Source: Candidatus Cybelea tumulisoli (lineage in GTDB: Bacteria > Vulcanimicrobiota > Vulcanimicrobiia > Vulcanimicrobiales > Vulcanimicrobiaceae). From it: 36,278 nucleotides of DNA. Below the pieces are notes generated by a model. It saw only the letters and a list, made by a program, of their open reading frames with translations. It was not told where the DNA came from and did not search any database. Shown here in pieces: positions 1 through 10,914 of this stretch; position 1 is the stretch's first letter, and each line of letters starts with the position of its first letter. The stretch is taken from the NCBI GenBank assembly GCA_003167155.1, contig PMTY01000041.1, positions 1-36,278 on the forward strand, read 5' to 3'. The position numbers and the translations under genes were made by a program.

Positions 1-111
1 GGCGGGGGCGGCGGTGGCGGTGGTTCCTCGTACGTCGAGAAAAGCGCCACCCACGTCAGGAGCTCGCAAGGCGTGTCCTCGGGGAACGGGCTGATCGTCA
101 TCTCCTGGTAG
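1..111 (+). CDS. Gly-rich secreted protein, C-terminal fragment (5' end outside window)
   Basis: The frame is open from base 1 and ends at TAG 109-111. The visible 36 residues begin with a run of eight glycines, then SSYVEKSATHV, then a short tail ending GNGLIVISW. The same ending (SSYVEKSATHV ... GNGYVVISW) closes the Gly-rich lipoprotein encoded on the minus strand at 25213-26187, so the two are paralogues about 25 kb apart. By analogy the complete protein would be an exported or lipid-anchored Gly-rich surface protein; its biochemical role is unknown. The N-terminus, signal peptide and length cannot be judged from this window. It is followed 29 bp later by the DUF1326 gene, which has its own strong Shine-Dalgarno. 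Confidence 0.75.
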   Translation, partial: GGGGGGGGSSYVEKSATHVRSSQGVSSGNGLIVISW

Positions 112-140
112 CGACGCATAACATAAGGAGGAACAAAACT

Positions 141-746
141 GTGACCTACAGCTTAAAAGGCACGCTGCTCGAAGCGTGTTCGTGCCGGACGTTATGCCGC
201 TGCTGGATCGGTGAGGACCCAGACGGCGGTGCCTGCGATTCGTTCCTTGCCTACAACATCGAGAAGGGCGAGATCAACGGCGTCGACGTAACCGGACTGA
301 CCTACGTGGAAGTCGTCAAGATTCCCGGAAACGTTCTCACACCGCAGAGTTGGAAGCGCGTGAGTTACGTCGATGCGCGAGCAACCGACGAACAGCGGGG
401 CGCGATTCTCGACGCTTGGCACGGCCGCTTAGGCGGACCGTTAGCGGACCTCAACGCCTTGGTCGGGGAAGACGTCGCGGTTGAGACGCAGCCGATCGAA
501 CACGATCTCAAAGGCGGTGAAGGCACGCTTGTCGTCGGCGATAAGATTCGCGCGACCATGGCGCCCTATCGCAGCGCGTACGGAGCGGTCACGACGCTGC
601 GCGACACCATCTTTAGTACCATCCCCGGCGCACCCGCATATATTGCAAAGGCCTCCGAACACGTCGTCAACATTCCCGAACACGGAATGGTGTGGACCTT
701 TAAAGATCGCAATGCAATTCAGGGCGACTTTCTGCTAGAGGCGTAG
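141..746 (+). CDS. DUF1326 domain protein
   Basis: This is a 201-residue protein starting at GTG 141, chosen because AAGGAGG lies at 125-131. The N-terminus has a cysteine cluster EACSCRTLCRCW (Cys13, 15, 19, 21; another Cys at 32), the hallmark of DUF1326. The rest is a predicted mixed alpha/beta soluble domain without membrane segments. The function of DUF1326 is not established; the cysteine cluster suggests metal binding (inference). Four bases separate it from the DUF2182 membrane protein, a common genomic pairing for these two families, and the dehydrogenase at 1539 follows in the same direction. The three probably form one transcript. Confidence 0.85.
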   Translation: MTYSLKGTLLEACSCRTLCRCWIGEDPDGGACDSFLAYNIEKGEINGVDVTGLTYVEVVKIPGNVLTPQSWKRVSYVDARATDEQRGAILDAWHGRLGGPLADLNALVGEDVAVETQPIEHDLKGGEGTLVVGDKIRATMAPYRSAYGAVTTLRDTIFSTIPGAPAYIAKASEHVVNIPEHGMVWTFKDRNAIQGDFLLEA

Positions 747-750
747 TTTT

Positions 751-1527
751 ATGACCGCGAACGCCGCGTACCGGCACGTGCGCTTCAATGCTGTCGGCGT
801 TCTCGGTTGCGTGATTGCGGCCGCGTGGGCGGTCTGCGCGTGGGCGGAGGTCAGCGGCAACGCCGCGCAACTTCACCATCACGCGCTCTACGAAAGCGGG
901 CGGCCGTATTGGTTCGCGGCGCTCGTCGTGGTTGCCGCATGGCAGTTCATGACCGCTGCGATGATGCTGCCCTCTTCGCTCGGATTCATTCGGCTTTATG
1001 CGACGGCCGCCGCCCGCGCGCCGGACTTCCCGCTCGCGCTGATCTTGTTCTTGGGCGGTTACTTCGCAGTTTGGACGGGGTTTGCGCTGGCCGCATTTAC
1101 CGGTGATATGCAGCTCCATCGAGCCGTCGATGCGTGGCCCTGGCTGGCGGCGCACGCGGCGCTGATACCGGCGGCGACGCTCGGTCTCGCCGCCATCTAT
1201 CAGTTCACCCCGCTCAAAGATGCCTGCCTAAAAGCGTGCCGCCATCCAGGCATCTATCTCATGCGTCACTATCGGCGCGGCGCACTCAACGGGTTGCGAG
1301 TAGGCTTCGGTCACGCGCTTTACTGCGTTGGCTGCTGCTGGGCGCTGATGCTCGTGATGTTTGCGGCGGGAGTCGCGCATTTAGCGTGGATGGGCGTGCT
1401 CGCGGCGATTATGTTTGTCGAAAAGGCGACGCCGTTGGGAAACCGAATCGTGGCGCCGGTCGGCGTGGTCTTCGCTGCACTTGCCGTTATCGCACTCTTG
1501 GCACCCGGCGCCATCGGGGGCTTCTGA
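751..1527 (+). CDS. DUF2182 multi-pass membrane protein
   Basis: The protein has 258 residues with about six to seven hydrophobic helices. It shows the family landmarks of DUF2182 (predicted metal-binding integral membrane proteins): WQFMTAAMMLPS at about residues 64-75, YQFTPLKDACLKACRHP at 150-166 and a GLRVGFGHALYCVGCCWALM segment at 181-200 with paired cysteines. It starts four bases after the DUF1326 stop and is most likely co-translated with it. The family has no proven function; the cysteine and histidine content in the membrane segments fits metal handling, but that is inference. It ends at TGA 1525-1527, just before a GAGGAGG that serves the next gene. Confidence 0.85.
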   Translation: MTANAAYRHVRFNAVGVLGCVIAAAWAVCAWAEVSGNAAQLHHHALYESGRPYWFAALVVVAAWQFMTAAMMLPSSLGFIRLYATAAARAPDFPLALILFLGGYFAVWTGFALAAFTGDMQLHRAVDAWPWLAAHAALIPAATLGLAAIYQFTPLKDACLKACRHPGIYLMRHYRRGALNGLRVGFGHALYCVGCCWALMLVMFAAGVAHLAWMGVLAAIMFVEKATPLGNRIVAPVGVVFAALAVIALLAPGAIGGF

Positions 1528-1538
1528 GGAGGTTGGCG

Positions 1539-2396
1539 ATGCATGTTGGGGTTGCAGGCACGGGAAAAATGGGAAACGCAATGGCACGCAATCTTCTCGA
1601 TCGCGGCTATCGGATATCGGTTTGGAACATCGATCGCGCTATGATGGATCCGTTGGTCGCTGCGGGTGCGGCCCCGTTCGAGAACCTCGAAGAGCTCGTA
1701 GCGAGCGTCGATGCGACGATCGCGATGCTGTGGGACGATGAAGTCGCGCGAGAAATCTCGCTTGGCCGGATCATTCCCGCTGCGCGCGAAGGCGAGCTCG
1801 TTATCGAGTTGTCGACGCTTTCGCCACAGATGTATGAGGCGCTTGCAACCGCAGCGGCGCAGCGAGGTGTGGACTTTCTTGCGTGTCCGATTCTTGGCAG
1901 CGTCGACGGCGCGCGTGCCGGCACGCTGACGCTCTTACCGGGCGGCACCGGCGAGGCGTTCGACCGCGGCCGGGAGCTTTTGAGCGCGATGGGTTCGACG
2001 ATTAAATTTACCGGTTCGCCGGCGGCCAGCGGGCATCTCAAGCTCGCTTATAACTCGATGCTCTGCGTGAATGCCGATGCGATTGGCGAGTTGCTCGGGA
2101 TTATGGCGCGAGCCGGGGTCGATCGCACGCTTGCCATCGACACGCTCGTACTGGCGCTCGAGCGCGTCGCTACCAAGCGTCAGCAACTTATCGAGCGCGA
2201 CACGCTACCGCGCTTTTCGGCGAGCGCGCTTCTCAAAGATCTGCGCCTTGCGCGCGTAGCCCGGCAGAGTCTGGATGTGGATGCACCGCTGATGGAGTGT
2301 GCGCTCGCAGAGTTTGAAAGAACCGTCGAGACGGGCGTGGGCAACGAAGACTACATCGCCGTCGGCTTGGCCGTGGAGCGCGGGCTATTCGTCTAG
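1539..2396 (+). CDS. 3-hydroxyisobutyrate dehydrogenase-family NAD(P)-dependent oxidoreductase
   Basis: This 285-residue beta-hydroxyacid dehydrogenase starts at ATG 1539. A longer open frame exists upstream, but GAGGAGG at 1526-1532 and the family N-terminus support this start. The N-terminal Rossmann motif reads VGVAGTGKMGNAMARNLL (residues 3-20). The substrate loop ACPILGSVDGARAGTL (115-130) and the catalytic lysine segment GHLKLAYN (Lys168) are intact. The family oxidises 3-hydroxyacids, 6-phosphogluconate-like or tartronate-type substrates; the exact substrate cannot be read from the sequence. It sits 11 bp after the DUF2182 gene, so it is probably the third gene of that operon. It could also be an imine reductase-like member of the same superfamily. 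Confidence 0.88.
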   Translation: MHVGVAGTGKMGNAMARNLLDRGYRISVWNIDRAMMDPLVAAGAAPFENLEELVASVDATIAMLWDDEVAREISLGRIIPAAREGELVIELSTLSPQMYEALATAAAQRGVDFLACPILGSVDGARAGTLTLLPGGTGEAFDRGRELLSAMGSTIKFTGSPAASGHLKLAYNSMLCVNADAIGELLGIMARAGVDRTLAIDTLVLALERVATKRQQLIERDTLPRFSASALLKDLRLARVARQSLDVDAPLMECALAEFERTVETGVGNEDYIAVGLAVERGLFV

Positions 2397-2452
2397 GGTT
2401 CGTCATAGGCACGGCGGCCGGATGGTGCGTCGGTACGAGCGTAGGCTACGCT

Positions 2453-2713
2453 GTGCTGCTTATACTAGTGGCGTGGGGGCTGGCGACGCTGCATTGGCCC
2501 GGACCGGCGTGGCTGGGCCGCGCACTGCTTTATGCGATAGCGGTGATCTTCATCGTGCCCTCGCTCGCGATCGCACGCCGTTCTCACGGCTGGCTCCCCG
2601 GCGCCTGCCTCGGATTCGGCGCAGGCGTACTGTTCGACCAAATTCTCGTCTCCCTGGCGGTTGCGGTCTTTCATGCGACCCATCCGCACGCCGGCGGCTT
2701 TTTTGTAGACTAG
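2453..2713 (+). CDS. small hydrophobic membrane protein, unknown
   Basis: The 86-residue frame starts at GTG 2453 and encodes about two to three hydrophobic helices (LLILVAWGLATLHW, LLYAIAVIFIVPSLAIA, LVSLAVAVFHATH). No family was recognised. The same frame reads upstream as further hydrophobic sequence (GFVIGTAAGWCVGTSVGYAV) to about 2390 but offers no good ATG/GTG/TTG there, so the true start may be non-standard or the N-terminus may be lost. It overlaps by four bases, tail to tail, with the minus-strand PDZ/GAF gene. It may belong to the upstream operon (56 bp gap). Function unknown. Confidence 0.5.
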   Translation: MLLILVAWGLATLHWPGPAWLGRALLYAIAVIFIVPSLAIARRSHGWLPGACLGFGAGVLFDQILVSLAVAVFHATHPHAGGFFVD

Positions 2714-4422
2714 AGATTCGCGCCTAAATGGTGCTCTTGGAGAACCTTCGCAAGGAAGAGGATATGCAGCGCGCTGCCAACGTTATGGGCTAGATGCATG
2801 ATCGCATGCGACTCGTCGGGAGCGTACGATTCGCCCGATCGTTTGGGGCCGAGCACGAGCGCGCCGACTAACCGTCCGCGCGCGACCATCGGAAAGGCGA
2901 ACTCGCCCTGCAGTGCAGTCGAAAGCGTCTGCAGATCGAGCGCCTTATGCCGCTCATGCAGCGCAACGATTGCCGGATCGTTCTCGCTCACATCTCCGAA
3001 ATGGCCGGTGTGGTCTTTCATTGCGAGCGTTACGAACGACGCGCCGGCATGCATCTCGAGCGTTTCTTTCGTACGCCACAGCAACGTTGCATCGTCGGTA
3101 ACCTCGGCCGCCTCGTCGGCGAAGGCGCGAATCGCGGTTTCGTCCTCGTGGCGCTTGCGGAAGAAGACCCGATCGAGCGCGCCGTCAACGCGCGTGTGTA
3201 TCGCCCGCACCGAAAAGCCCAGGCCGATCGCCAGCGCCGCACTAACCTCCAGGTTCGTCATATGACTCGCTTTGCTGAACCACGTGCCGAGCACCCACTC
3301 CCCCAGCATGAAGATGCCGACGACGATGATGGAAACGCCCGAGAACACGGCCGCGCGATTGACCGCGAATCCGATGTCCAGCAAGCGGCGACTCAGCAGA
3401 GCGTACGTCAAACCAACGGGCGCGACGAATATGGCGATATTATTCACGATCAAAAATATGTACGGGTTAGCGCCGATATGGAATGTACCAATTACGCCTG
3501 TCGCGATATTCGCCAGATAAAGAAACCCAAGCGAGGTGCTTGCCCACGCCATTCGTGCGCGTTCCGCTCCGCTCGTCTGCGCAAGTGTGACAAGGGCGCA
3601 GAGTAGCGGGAAGAGCATAGGTAAGATGCTCGTTATGACTTGAGGAAGCACGCCGGAATACCAGGTTTGGATCGGATCCGCGAGCATGGTCCAAACGCCG
3701 ACGACGGCTAGCATCCCATAGAGCGCCGCAATGGCCGCACTTCCATACGAAAGCCAAGCGAGACCGCGGCGCAGAAGAGTCGACGGAGGAGCAAACAGCA
3801 TTGCGTAGGTCGCAAACAGCGCGGAGCCCAAATAAGTCAGAAGTGCTCCAAACACGCTCACGACGGCGTCCGGAGCGGACCATGGCGTCACCCAGTTATT
3901 GGGTTGAAAAGTTGTTGCTAGTACCCAGGCGACGAGCAGCACTCCGAGCACGCGGGCTTCGGTGCTCTCTGCCCGACGCCAAACAATCAAGGCCGCGAAT
4001 AGCAGCACCCAAACCCAGCCAATATACGCGAGCGCCGAGTCCCAGCGAACGGGAGCCTTCTCGGCGGTGACAGAGATTCGGTCGACGCCGTTGCGGCGCA
4101 CGACCGGCACCGATATGCGCTCGCCGGCCCAAAAGTGTTCGAAGATCCAACGGTACCGGTCCGCTGGCGAAAGCTGCCGAAGGTCGACGAGGTCGCCGGT
4201 CCGTAACCCGGCGCGAACGGCCGGGCCATACGGAAAAACCGTAACGCGATCGACGAAGGGTGGGCCACCCGGGGTGCCCGCGACGAAAGAGGGGCTTGTG
4301 GTAGACCGGACGATTCCGAGACTGCCTGACACCGCGAACGCGATCCAGACGGTGACTCCGGCCTGGATCAGCGAAAAGCCGCAAAGCCCCAGCAACAGTC
4401 GGCGCCAAGCCGAGGTGCTCAT
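2710..4422 (-). CDS. PDZ - multi-TM - GAF membrane protein (sensor-like, no output domain)
   Basis: The protein has 570 residues. An N-terminal TM helix (about 8-30) is followed by a PDZ-like domain (about 40-118; VFPYGPAVRAGLRTGDLVDL carries the typical GPAxxAGLxxGD pattern). Then come about eight hydrophobic helices (about 130-400) and a C-terminal cytoplasmic GAF-like domain (about 430-560; FPMVARGRLVGALVLGPKRSG is the typical GAF core). This arrangement is known from membrane sensor histidine kinases, but here the protein stops after the GAF domain: no kinase, GGDEF or helix-turn-helix follows. It may be a receptor that signals by protein contact. The start at 4422 fits the hydrophobic N-terminus. 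It is divergent from the rhodanese gene. Confidence 0.75.
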   Translation of the reverse strand: MSTSAWRRLLLGLCGFSLIQAGVTVWIAFAVSGSLGIVRSTTSPSFVAGTPGGPPFVDRVTVFPYGPAVRAGLRTGDLVDLRQLSPADRYRWIFEHFWAGERISVPVVRRNGVDRISVTAEKAPVRWDSALAYIGWVWVLLFAALIVWRRAESTEARVLGVLLVAWVLATTFQPNNWVTPWSAPDAVVSVFGALLTYLGSALFATYAMLFAPPSTLLRRGLAWLSYGSAAIAALYGMLAVVGVWTMLADPIQTWYSGVLPQVITSILPMLFPLLCALVTLAQTSGAERARMAWASTSLGFLYLANIATGVIGTFHIGANPYIFLIVNNIAIFVAPVGLTYALLSRRLLDIGFAVNRAAVFSGVSIIVVGIFMLGEWVLGTWFSKASHMTNLEVSAALAIGLGFSVRAIHTRVDGALDRVFFRKRHEDETAIRAFADEAAEVTDDATLLWRTKETLEMHAGASFVTLAMKDHTGHFGDVSENDPAIVALHERHKALDLQTLSTALQGEFAFPMVARGRLVGALVLGPKRSGESYAPDESHAIMHLAHNVGSALHILFLAKVLQEHHLGANL

Positions 4423-4500
4423 GGTGCTACGTTCACCGCTCCGCTTCTGCGCCCCCTAACCGCTAGCGCGCGACTGCCGGATCGGCTAGAGTTCTAAGGC

Positions 4501-4815
4501 ATGTTTTCTCGAGTGAAGTCGATGTCCGTGAGCGAGCTGCGGCGACGCCTCGACGACGATGGAGCGCCCTTCTTGTTGGACGTTCGCGAGCCGGAGGAGA
4601 TGGCCGACGGCGTCATCGCCGGTTCGCTGAACGTTCCCATGCGCGAACTGAAGCACCGGCTCGGCGAGTTGCCGACGGATCGCGACATCGTCGTGGTCTG
4701 CCATGTCGGCGCTCGCAGCGCTCACGTCACCAAGGAGCTCAATGCGCTCGGCTACGATCGCGCGGTAAACCTTGCCGGCGGAATGGACGCATGGCTTGGA
4801 GAGACGGGCCCCTAG
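4501..4815 (+). CDS. single-domain rhodanese (sulfurtransferase-like)
   Basis: This 104-residue protein covers one rhodanese domain. The active-site loop is CHVGARS with Cys67 as the persulfide-forming residue, preceded by the strand DIVVV; the N-terminal LLDVREPEEMADGVIAGSLNVP is the conserved CH2A-type region. Such proteins carry sulfane sulfur for sulfur transfer or cyanide/thiosulfate chemistry in the cytoplasm. An alternative start is ATG 4522 (residue 8). It converges with the PerR-like gene seven bases away, next to katG, which makes a redox-stress role plausible but unproven. Confidence 0.88.
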   Translation: MFSRVKSMSVSELRRRLDDDGAPFLLDVREPEEMADGVIAGSLNVPMRELKHRLGELPTDRDIVVVCHVGARSAHVTKELNALGYDRAVNLAGGMDAWLGETGP

Positions 4816-4822
4816 CGGTAGC

Positions 4823-5227
4823 TCACGACGCGGCGCAAGCGGCGCAGCGGCCTTCGAAGGTTACGCGTTCGCTTGCAATCTTGAAGCCGTGCTGCAGCGC
4901 GAGCGTTTTGAGCGTGCGTGGGGGGATCGCGTAGGCAACGTCTTCGATCTCGCCGCACGCACTGCAGCGGAAGTGCGCGTGCCGCGGTCCCGACGGCTCG
5001 TAGGTCGCCGCGTCGGCGCCCGGCACGTACAGCTCGGAGACGAGCCCGAGTTCGCGCAACCGCTCGAGACCGCGATAGACGGTCGAAAATCCGATACCCG
5101 GCCGCCGCTTGTGCGCTTTCGTGAAGATATCGGAGGGCGTTAGGTGGCGGCCGACCCCGCTTGCTTGCACGATGTCGTAAATGAGCTGGTAGTTCTTCGG
5201 TAACTTTGGCTTCACGGACGATGCCAT
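4823..5227 (-). CDS. perR: Fur-family, PerR-like peroxide-responsive repressor
   Basis: This is a 134-residue Fur-superfamily repressor when started at ATG 5227; a TTG at 5266 would add 13 residues. The winged-helix part contains GIGFSTVYRGLERLRELGLV (about 45-64). The metal region HAHFRCSACGEIEDV holds His83, His85, Cys88 and Cys91, and a second CxxC (Cys128, Cys131) completes a structural zinc site. The residue after the first CxxC pair is Asp (Asp97), as in PerR, rather than the Glu typical of Fur. It is transcribed away from katG with a 116-bp spacer carrying a dyad, the standard PerR-katG arrangement. PerR is known to sense H2O2 by Fe-dependent histidine oxidation; the assignment here is by motif and context. 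Confidence 0.82.
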   Translation of the reverse strand: MASSVKPKLPKNYQLIYDIVQASGVGRHLTPSDIFTKAHKRRPGIGFSTVYRGLERLRELGLVSELYVPGADAATYEPSGPRHAHFRCSACGEIEDVAYAIPPRTLKTLALQHGFKIASERVTFEGRCAACAAS

Positions 5228-5267
5228 ATTACTTGACGATGGCCGCGGGCAGCAGGATTCCGCCAAG

Positions 5268-5286
5268 TGTGAAAGTGAAAGTCACA
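5268..5286. promoter_or_regulatory. candidate operator dyad between perR-like gene and katG
   Basis: A perfect 5-bp inverted repeat, TGTGA-N9-TCACA, lies 57 bp upstream of the katG ATG and 40 bp upstream of the perR-like ATG. The interior is A/G rich (AAGTGAAAG). It does not match the Bacillus Per box or the E. coli Fur box closely, so the assignment to the neighbouring repressor rests on position and symmetry only. Confidence 0.4.
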
Positions 5287-5337
5287 TTCAGGCCTTCGCC
5301 GGCACCACCAACCTTCCCCCTGGAACGGAGAGACTAG

Positions 5338-8087
<2,750 letters not shown>

Positions 8088-8091
<4 letters not shown>

Positions 8092-9230
8092 TTTATAAAG
8101 GGGACGTTCTCCGGCGTTACGATCTTCGCAATGTCGCGAAATATGGCGTTTGCGACTCCGGGAAACGGTCTTTCCACCTGGCTGTTGACCAGGACGATGA
8201 TCGTCGCACCGGTAGCGGGCATATAGTACGCCCCGGTGTTATAGCCGGTGATGCCTCCGGTATACCCGTACCATCCGGCCGAGCAACCAATACCAAGACC
8301 GAACGAGAGGTTTCCCACCCCGGTCGACAGGCATGCGAGACGCGCACGCTGCGAGGCGGCGCTGTTCGTGCTTCCGGTTACGTAGGCTTTGACCCATTTC
8401 TTCATGTCGGCCATGTCGGAGATCATGGCACCGGCCGCCCAAGAGACCGATGGCGCGAGAGCTTCCGACTCGTCGATCCACTGCTTCTTTTCATTGAGAG
8501 AGTAACCGCGGGCGTAGGGCGCCGGCATGCCCCAGTTCGTTGTCGGAAACGACGTTTGATCTAAGGCCATCGGAGTGAGGATTCGATTCTGGATTTCGCT
8601 TTCGATCGTGTCGTGGGTTACCTTCTCAATGATGAGTCCGAGTAGGAACCAGTTGGTATTGCTGTAGTTATACTTCGCTCCCGGCGCGAACAACGGCGGC
8701 TTCTTTGCGGCAATTGCCACCCACTGCCTCGGCGTCTGGCGAGACCACCAAGCTTCGCTCTGCTTTTGGACCGCCGGGATGGAGTAGGCGTCGATGATTC
8801 CGCTGCGCATCTCGGCTAACTGGCGCAGCGTGATGCGCTTTTCGTTCGGGACGGCCAGCCCGAGGTCGAACTGGCTAATCGTGTCGTCGAGGCTCAACTT
8901 TTTCTCGTCAACGAGCTGAAGCAAGACCGTCGCGACAAAGGTCTTTGTATTGCTGCCGATGCGGAAATGATCGTCGAGCGCCATTGGGCGTCGCCCGGAA
9001 AGATTTCCATATCCAAAGCCCTGGGCGAACGCGACCTTCCCCGGTAACCATACGCCGATGACCGCGCCGGGCACGGGCTGCGGGCCGCCGTAAGCCGCGA
9101 GCTCCTTGTTCACGGCTGCGGCGATCGCATTTGCAGTGCCTGGATTAAGCTGCGCGGTCGCCGCGCTGCCGGCAACGGGCGCGGCTAACAAGAAGATCAG
9201 CGCGACAGTTGCTAGCCGAAAGTGTTTCAT
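8088..9230 (-). CDS. exported serine hydrolase, class C beta-lactamase/esterase fold (catalytic motifs intact)
   Basis: The protein has 380 residues, started at ATG 9230 because that gives a clean signal peptide (MKHFRLATVALIFLLAAPVAGSA). An open extension of 30 residues upstream lacks this character. The catalytic set is present: SNTK (Ser93, Lys96), YSN (Tyr189-Asn191) and a C-terminal GYTGGITGYN strand replacing the KTG box. It should act in the periplasm or outside the cell on a peptide, ester or amide; true beta-lactamase activity cannot be claimed. It is translationally coupled to the GNAT gene downstream and divergent from a non-catalytic homologue, with an 89-bp spacer. Confidence 0.88.
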
Positions 9231-9319
9231 AACGATAGGTCCTTCGACGGGAAGCGCACCATCCCCAGGAGCAGGGGGTGATGCGCGGCGTGCGAACGGC
9301 GTTGGCGGAGGAAACCGCA
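9231..9319. promoter_or_regulatory. shared divergent promoter region of the two serine-hydrolase homologues
   Basis: This 89-bp spacer separates the start codons of the two divergent homologues. It contains a hairpin-forming segment (CACC-AT-CCCC, loop AGGAGCA, GGGGGTG at 9257-9280) and, for the plus gene, GGAGG close to ATG 9320. No confident -10/-35 pair was found. Co-regulation of the pair is inferred from layout. Confidence 0.35.
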
Positions 9320-10531
9320 ATGCCGAACGTTTCGCGCAATCGTATTCGCGTCATCGCCGCGCTGGTCGTCCCTTTAGTCTGGTCGAGCTTCGTGGTCTCA
9401 CGCGCCGCGGATAGTTCATCGGGCCCCGTAATCCAAAACATCGTGCGTAGCTCGATGGCGGCAAACCACCTCAAAGCGGTCATCGTGCAGCTGCGCTCGA
9501 ATGGAACGAACGTTTATACCGGCGCTCTTGGGGACTCGATGACGGGCGTGCCGGCGACGCCGGAGATGCACTTTCGCAACGGAGCGCTGGCGTTCACCTA
9601 CATGGCGACGCTGCTGCTCGAGTTCGTCGATCAGAAGAAGGTGACGCTGGACACCAAGCTCTCCACCTACTTTCCCGCTTTTCCAAACGCCGGCCGCATC
9701 ACGTTGAGGAATCTGGCCCAAATGACCTCGGGCTACGCGGATTACGTGTATCAGCCCGAAACGATGCAAGGCGTCTATGACGATCCGTTCCGCCAATGGA
9801 GCCCCGAAGAGCTAACGCAAATCGGCATCACGAAACCCATGGAGTTCGAGCCCGGGACGAACTGGGGCTACTCGCACACGAACTACGTGATCCTTGGCCG
9901 GGTGCTCGAGCAGATCGCCGGCATGCCGCTCGCCGAGGCGATACGCACGTATGTCTTAGAGCCGATGGGCCTCAAGCAGACCGGCGCGTTGACGACGCCG
10001 GAGATTCCGCAGCCCGTCTTGCACGCGTTCAGCTCCGAACGGCGCGAGGCGTTGGGCATCAAACCCGGCGTGCCGTTCTATGAGGAGGCAACGTTTTGGA
10101 ATCCGTCGTGGACCACCGTTGAGGGCGCCGTCGAGACGACCGACATAGCGGACCTCAGCGCGTCGATCGAGGCGGTCGCATCGGGAAAGCTGTTATCGCC
10201 CGCATCGTCCACCGCGCAGATCGTGCCGAGCCTGATCGGATTCGGCCACACCCAATCGGGGTGTCCCTCGTGCCGGGAGAACACTGCGGCGTTCAACTAC
10301 GGCCTCGGCGTAATTATAGCCGGGCCGTGGATCTCTCAATCGTTGGGTTTCGCCGGTGCCTCGGGCGTCGTCGGCTACTTGCCCGCGCAGAAGCTCACGA
10401 TTGCCGTGGAAGCGACCAATGGCCCCGGTGCGTATGACGACAAAGGCAACGCAGGACTCGGCGCGGTCGCGGTGTTCCATGCGCTGGCCGATGCGCTCGC
10501 GCCGAATACGCTGCCCGAGCTATCTCACTGA
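9320..10531 (+). CDS. serine-hydrolase homologue with lost catalytic residues (pseudo-enzyme)
   Basis: The 403-residue protein starts at ATG 9320 after GCGGAGGAAA; it has an N-terminal hydrophobic export segment (IRVIAALVVPLVWSSFVV). It aligns along its length with the divergent serine hydrolase at 8088-9230. Where the active protein has FRIGSNTKTF, this one has FRNGALAFTY (residues 85-94): the nucleophile Ser is Ala89 and the general-base Lys is Phe92. Where the active one has YNYSNTN, this has WGYSHTN: Asn becomes His186. The C-terminal strand motif is also altered (GFAGASGVVGY). The fold framework (TLRNLAQMTSGYADYV, LEPMGLKQTGAL) is kept and the frame is intact. A binding, decoy or regulatory role is more likely than catalysis. 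Confidence 0.83.
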   Translation: MPNVSRNRIRVIAALVVPLVWSSFVVSRAADSSSGPVIQNIVRSSMAANHLKAVIVQLRSNGTNVYTGALGDSMTGVPATPEMHFRNGALAFTYMATLLLEFVDQKKVTLDTKLSTYFPAFPNAGRITLRNLAQMTSGYADYVYQPETMQGVYDDPFRQWSPEELTQIGITKPMEFEPGTNWGYSHTNYVILGRVLEQIAGMPLAEAIRTYVLEPMGLKQTGALTTPEIPQPVLHAFSSERREALGIKPGVPFYEEATFWNPSWTTVEGAVETTDIADLSASIEAVASGKLLSPASSTAQIVPSLIGFGHTQSGCPSCRENTAAFNYGLGVIIAGPWISQSLGFAGASGVVGYLPAQKLTIAVEATNGPGAYDDKGNAGLGAVAVFHALADALAPNTLPELSH

Positions 10532-10539
10532 CGCGCCCG

Positions 10540-10914
10540 TTACAGAGTTTGTTGGAATGCGCGCGAAATTTCGTGCGCGGTAAAGCCGCGGTGCCGTAGC
10601 CCCTCGACGAAGCCCGCGACCGCTTCGCGCAAGCCGCGCGCGCGTTCGCGGCCGGTTGCGAGCGGGGCGTTTTCGGCGACGCGCGTGCCACGGCGGCCGT
10701 CCCCGACCAGCCAGCCCTCGTTTTGCATCTCGGCGTACGCGCGCGCGACGGTGTTGGGGGCGATGCCCAGGTCGCCGGCCAGTTGCCGCACCGTCGGCAG
10801 CGTAACGTTGGGCATCAGGTCGCGGCGCTCGATTGCGGCGCGAATCTGTTCGGCGATTTGCCGGTACGGGGGCGTCTCCGACGACTCGTCGACAACGAGA
10901 TACGAAGCGCTCAC
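10540..10914 (-). CDS. GntR-family transcriptional regulator (YtrA-like, short)
   Basis: The 124-residue protein starts at GTG 10914, which overlaps the TGA of the upstream membrane gene (GTGA). The N-terminal winged helix-turn-helix is classical GntR: PPYRQIAEQIRAAIERRDL, LPTVRQLAGDLGIAPNTVAR and RAYAEMQNEGWLVGDGRRGT (about residues 15-78). Only about 45 residues follow, so there is no FadR/UTRA/aminotransferase effector domain; this matches the YtrA subfamily, known to control adjacent membrane-protein or ABC-transporter operons. The coupled membrane protein and the palindrome at 11745-11767 fit autoregulation of the two-gene operon. Confidence 0.88.
   Translation of the reverse strand: MSASYLVVDESSETPPYRQIAEQIRAAIERRDLMPNVTLPTVRQLAGDLGIAPNTVARAYAEMQNEGWLVGDGRRGTRVAENAPLATGRERARGLREAVAGFVEGLRHRGFTAHEISRAFQQTL

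Noticed and set aside
1134-1538. N-terminal extension of the hydroxyacid dehydrogenase
   Set aside because: It overlaps the DUF2182 gene in another frame and lacks family similarity; ATG 1539 has a strong ribosome site.
5268-5286. Dyad as a CRP site
   Set aside because: The half-sites TGTGA/TCACA match CRP but the spacing is 9 instead of 6, and the position points to the PerR-like repressor.
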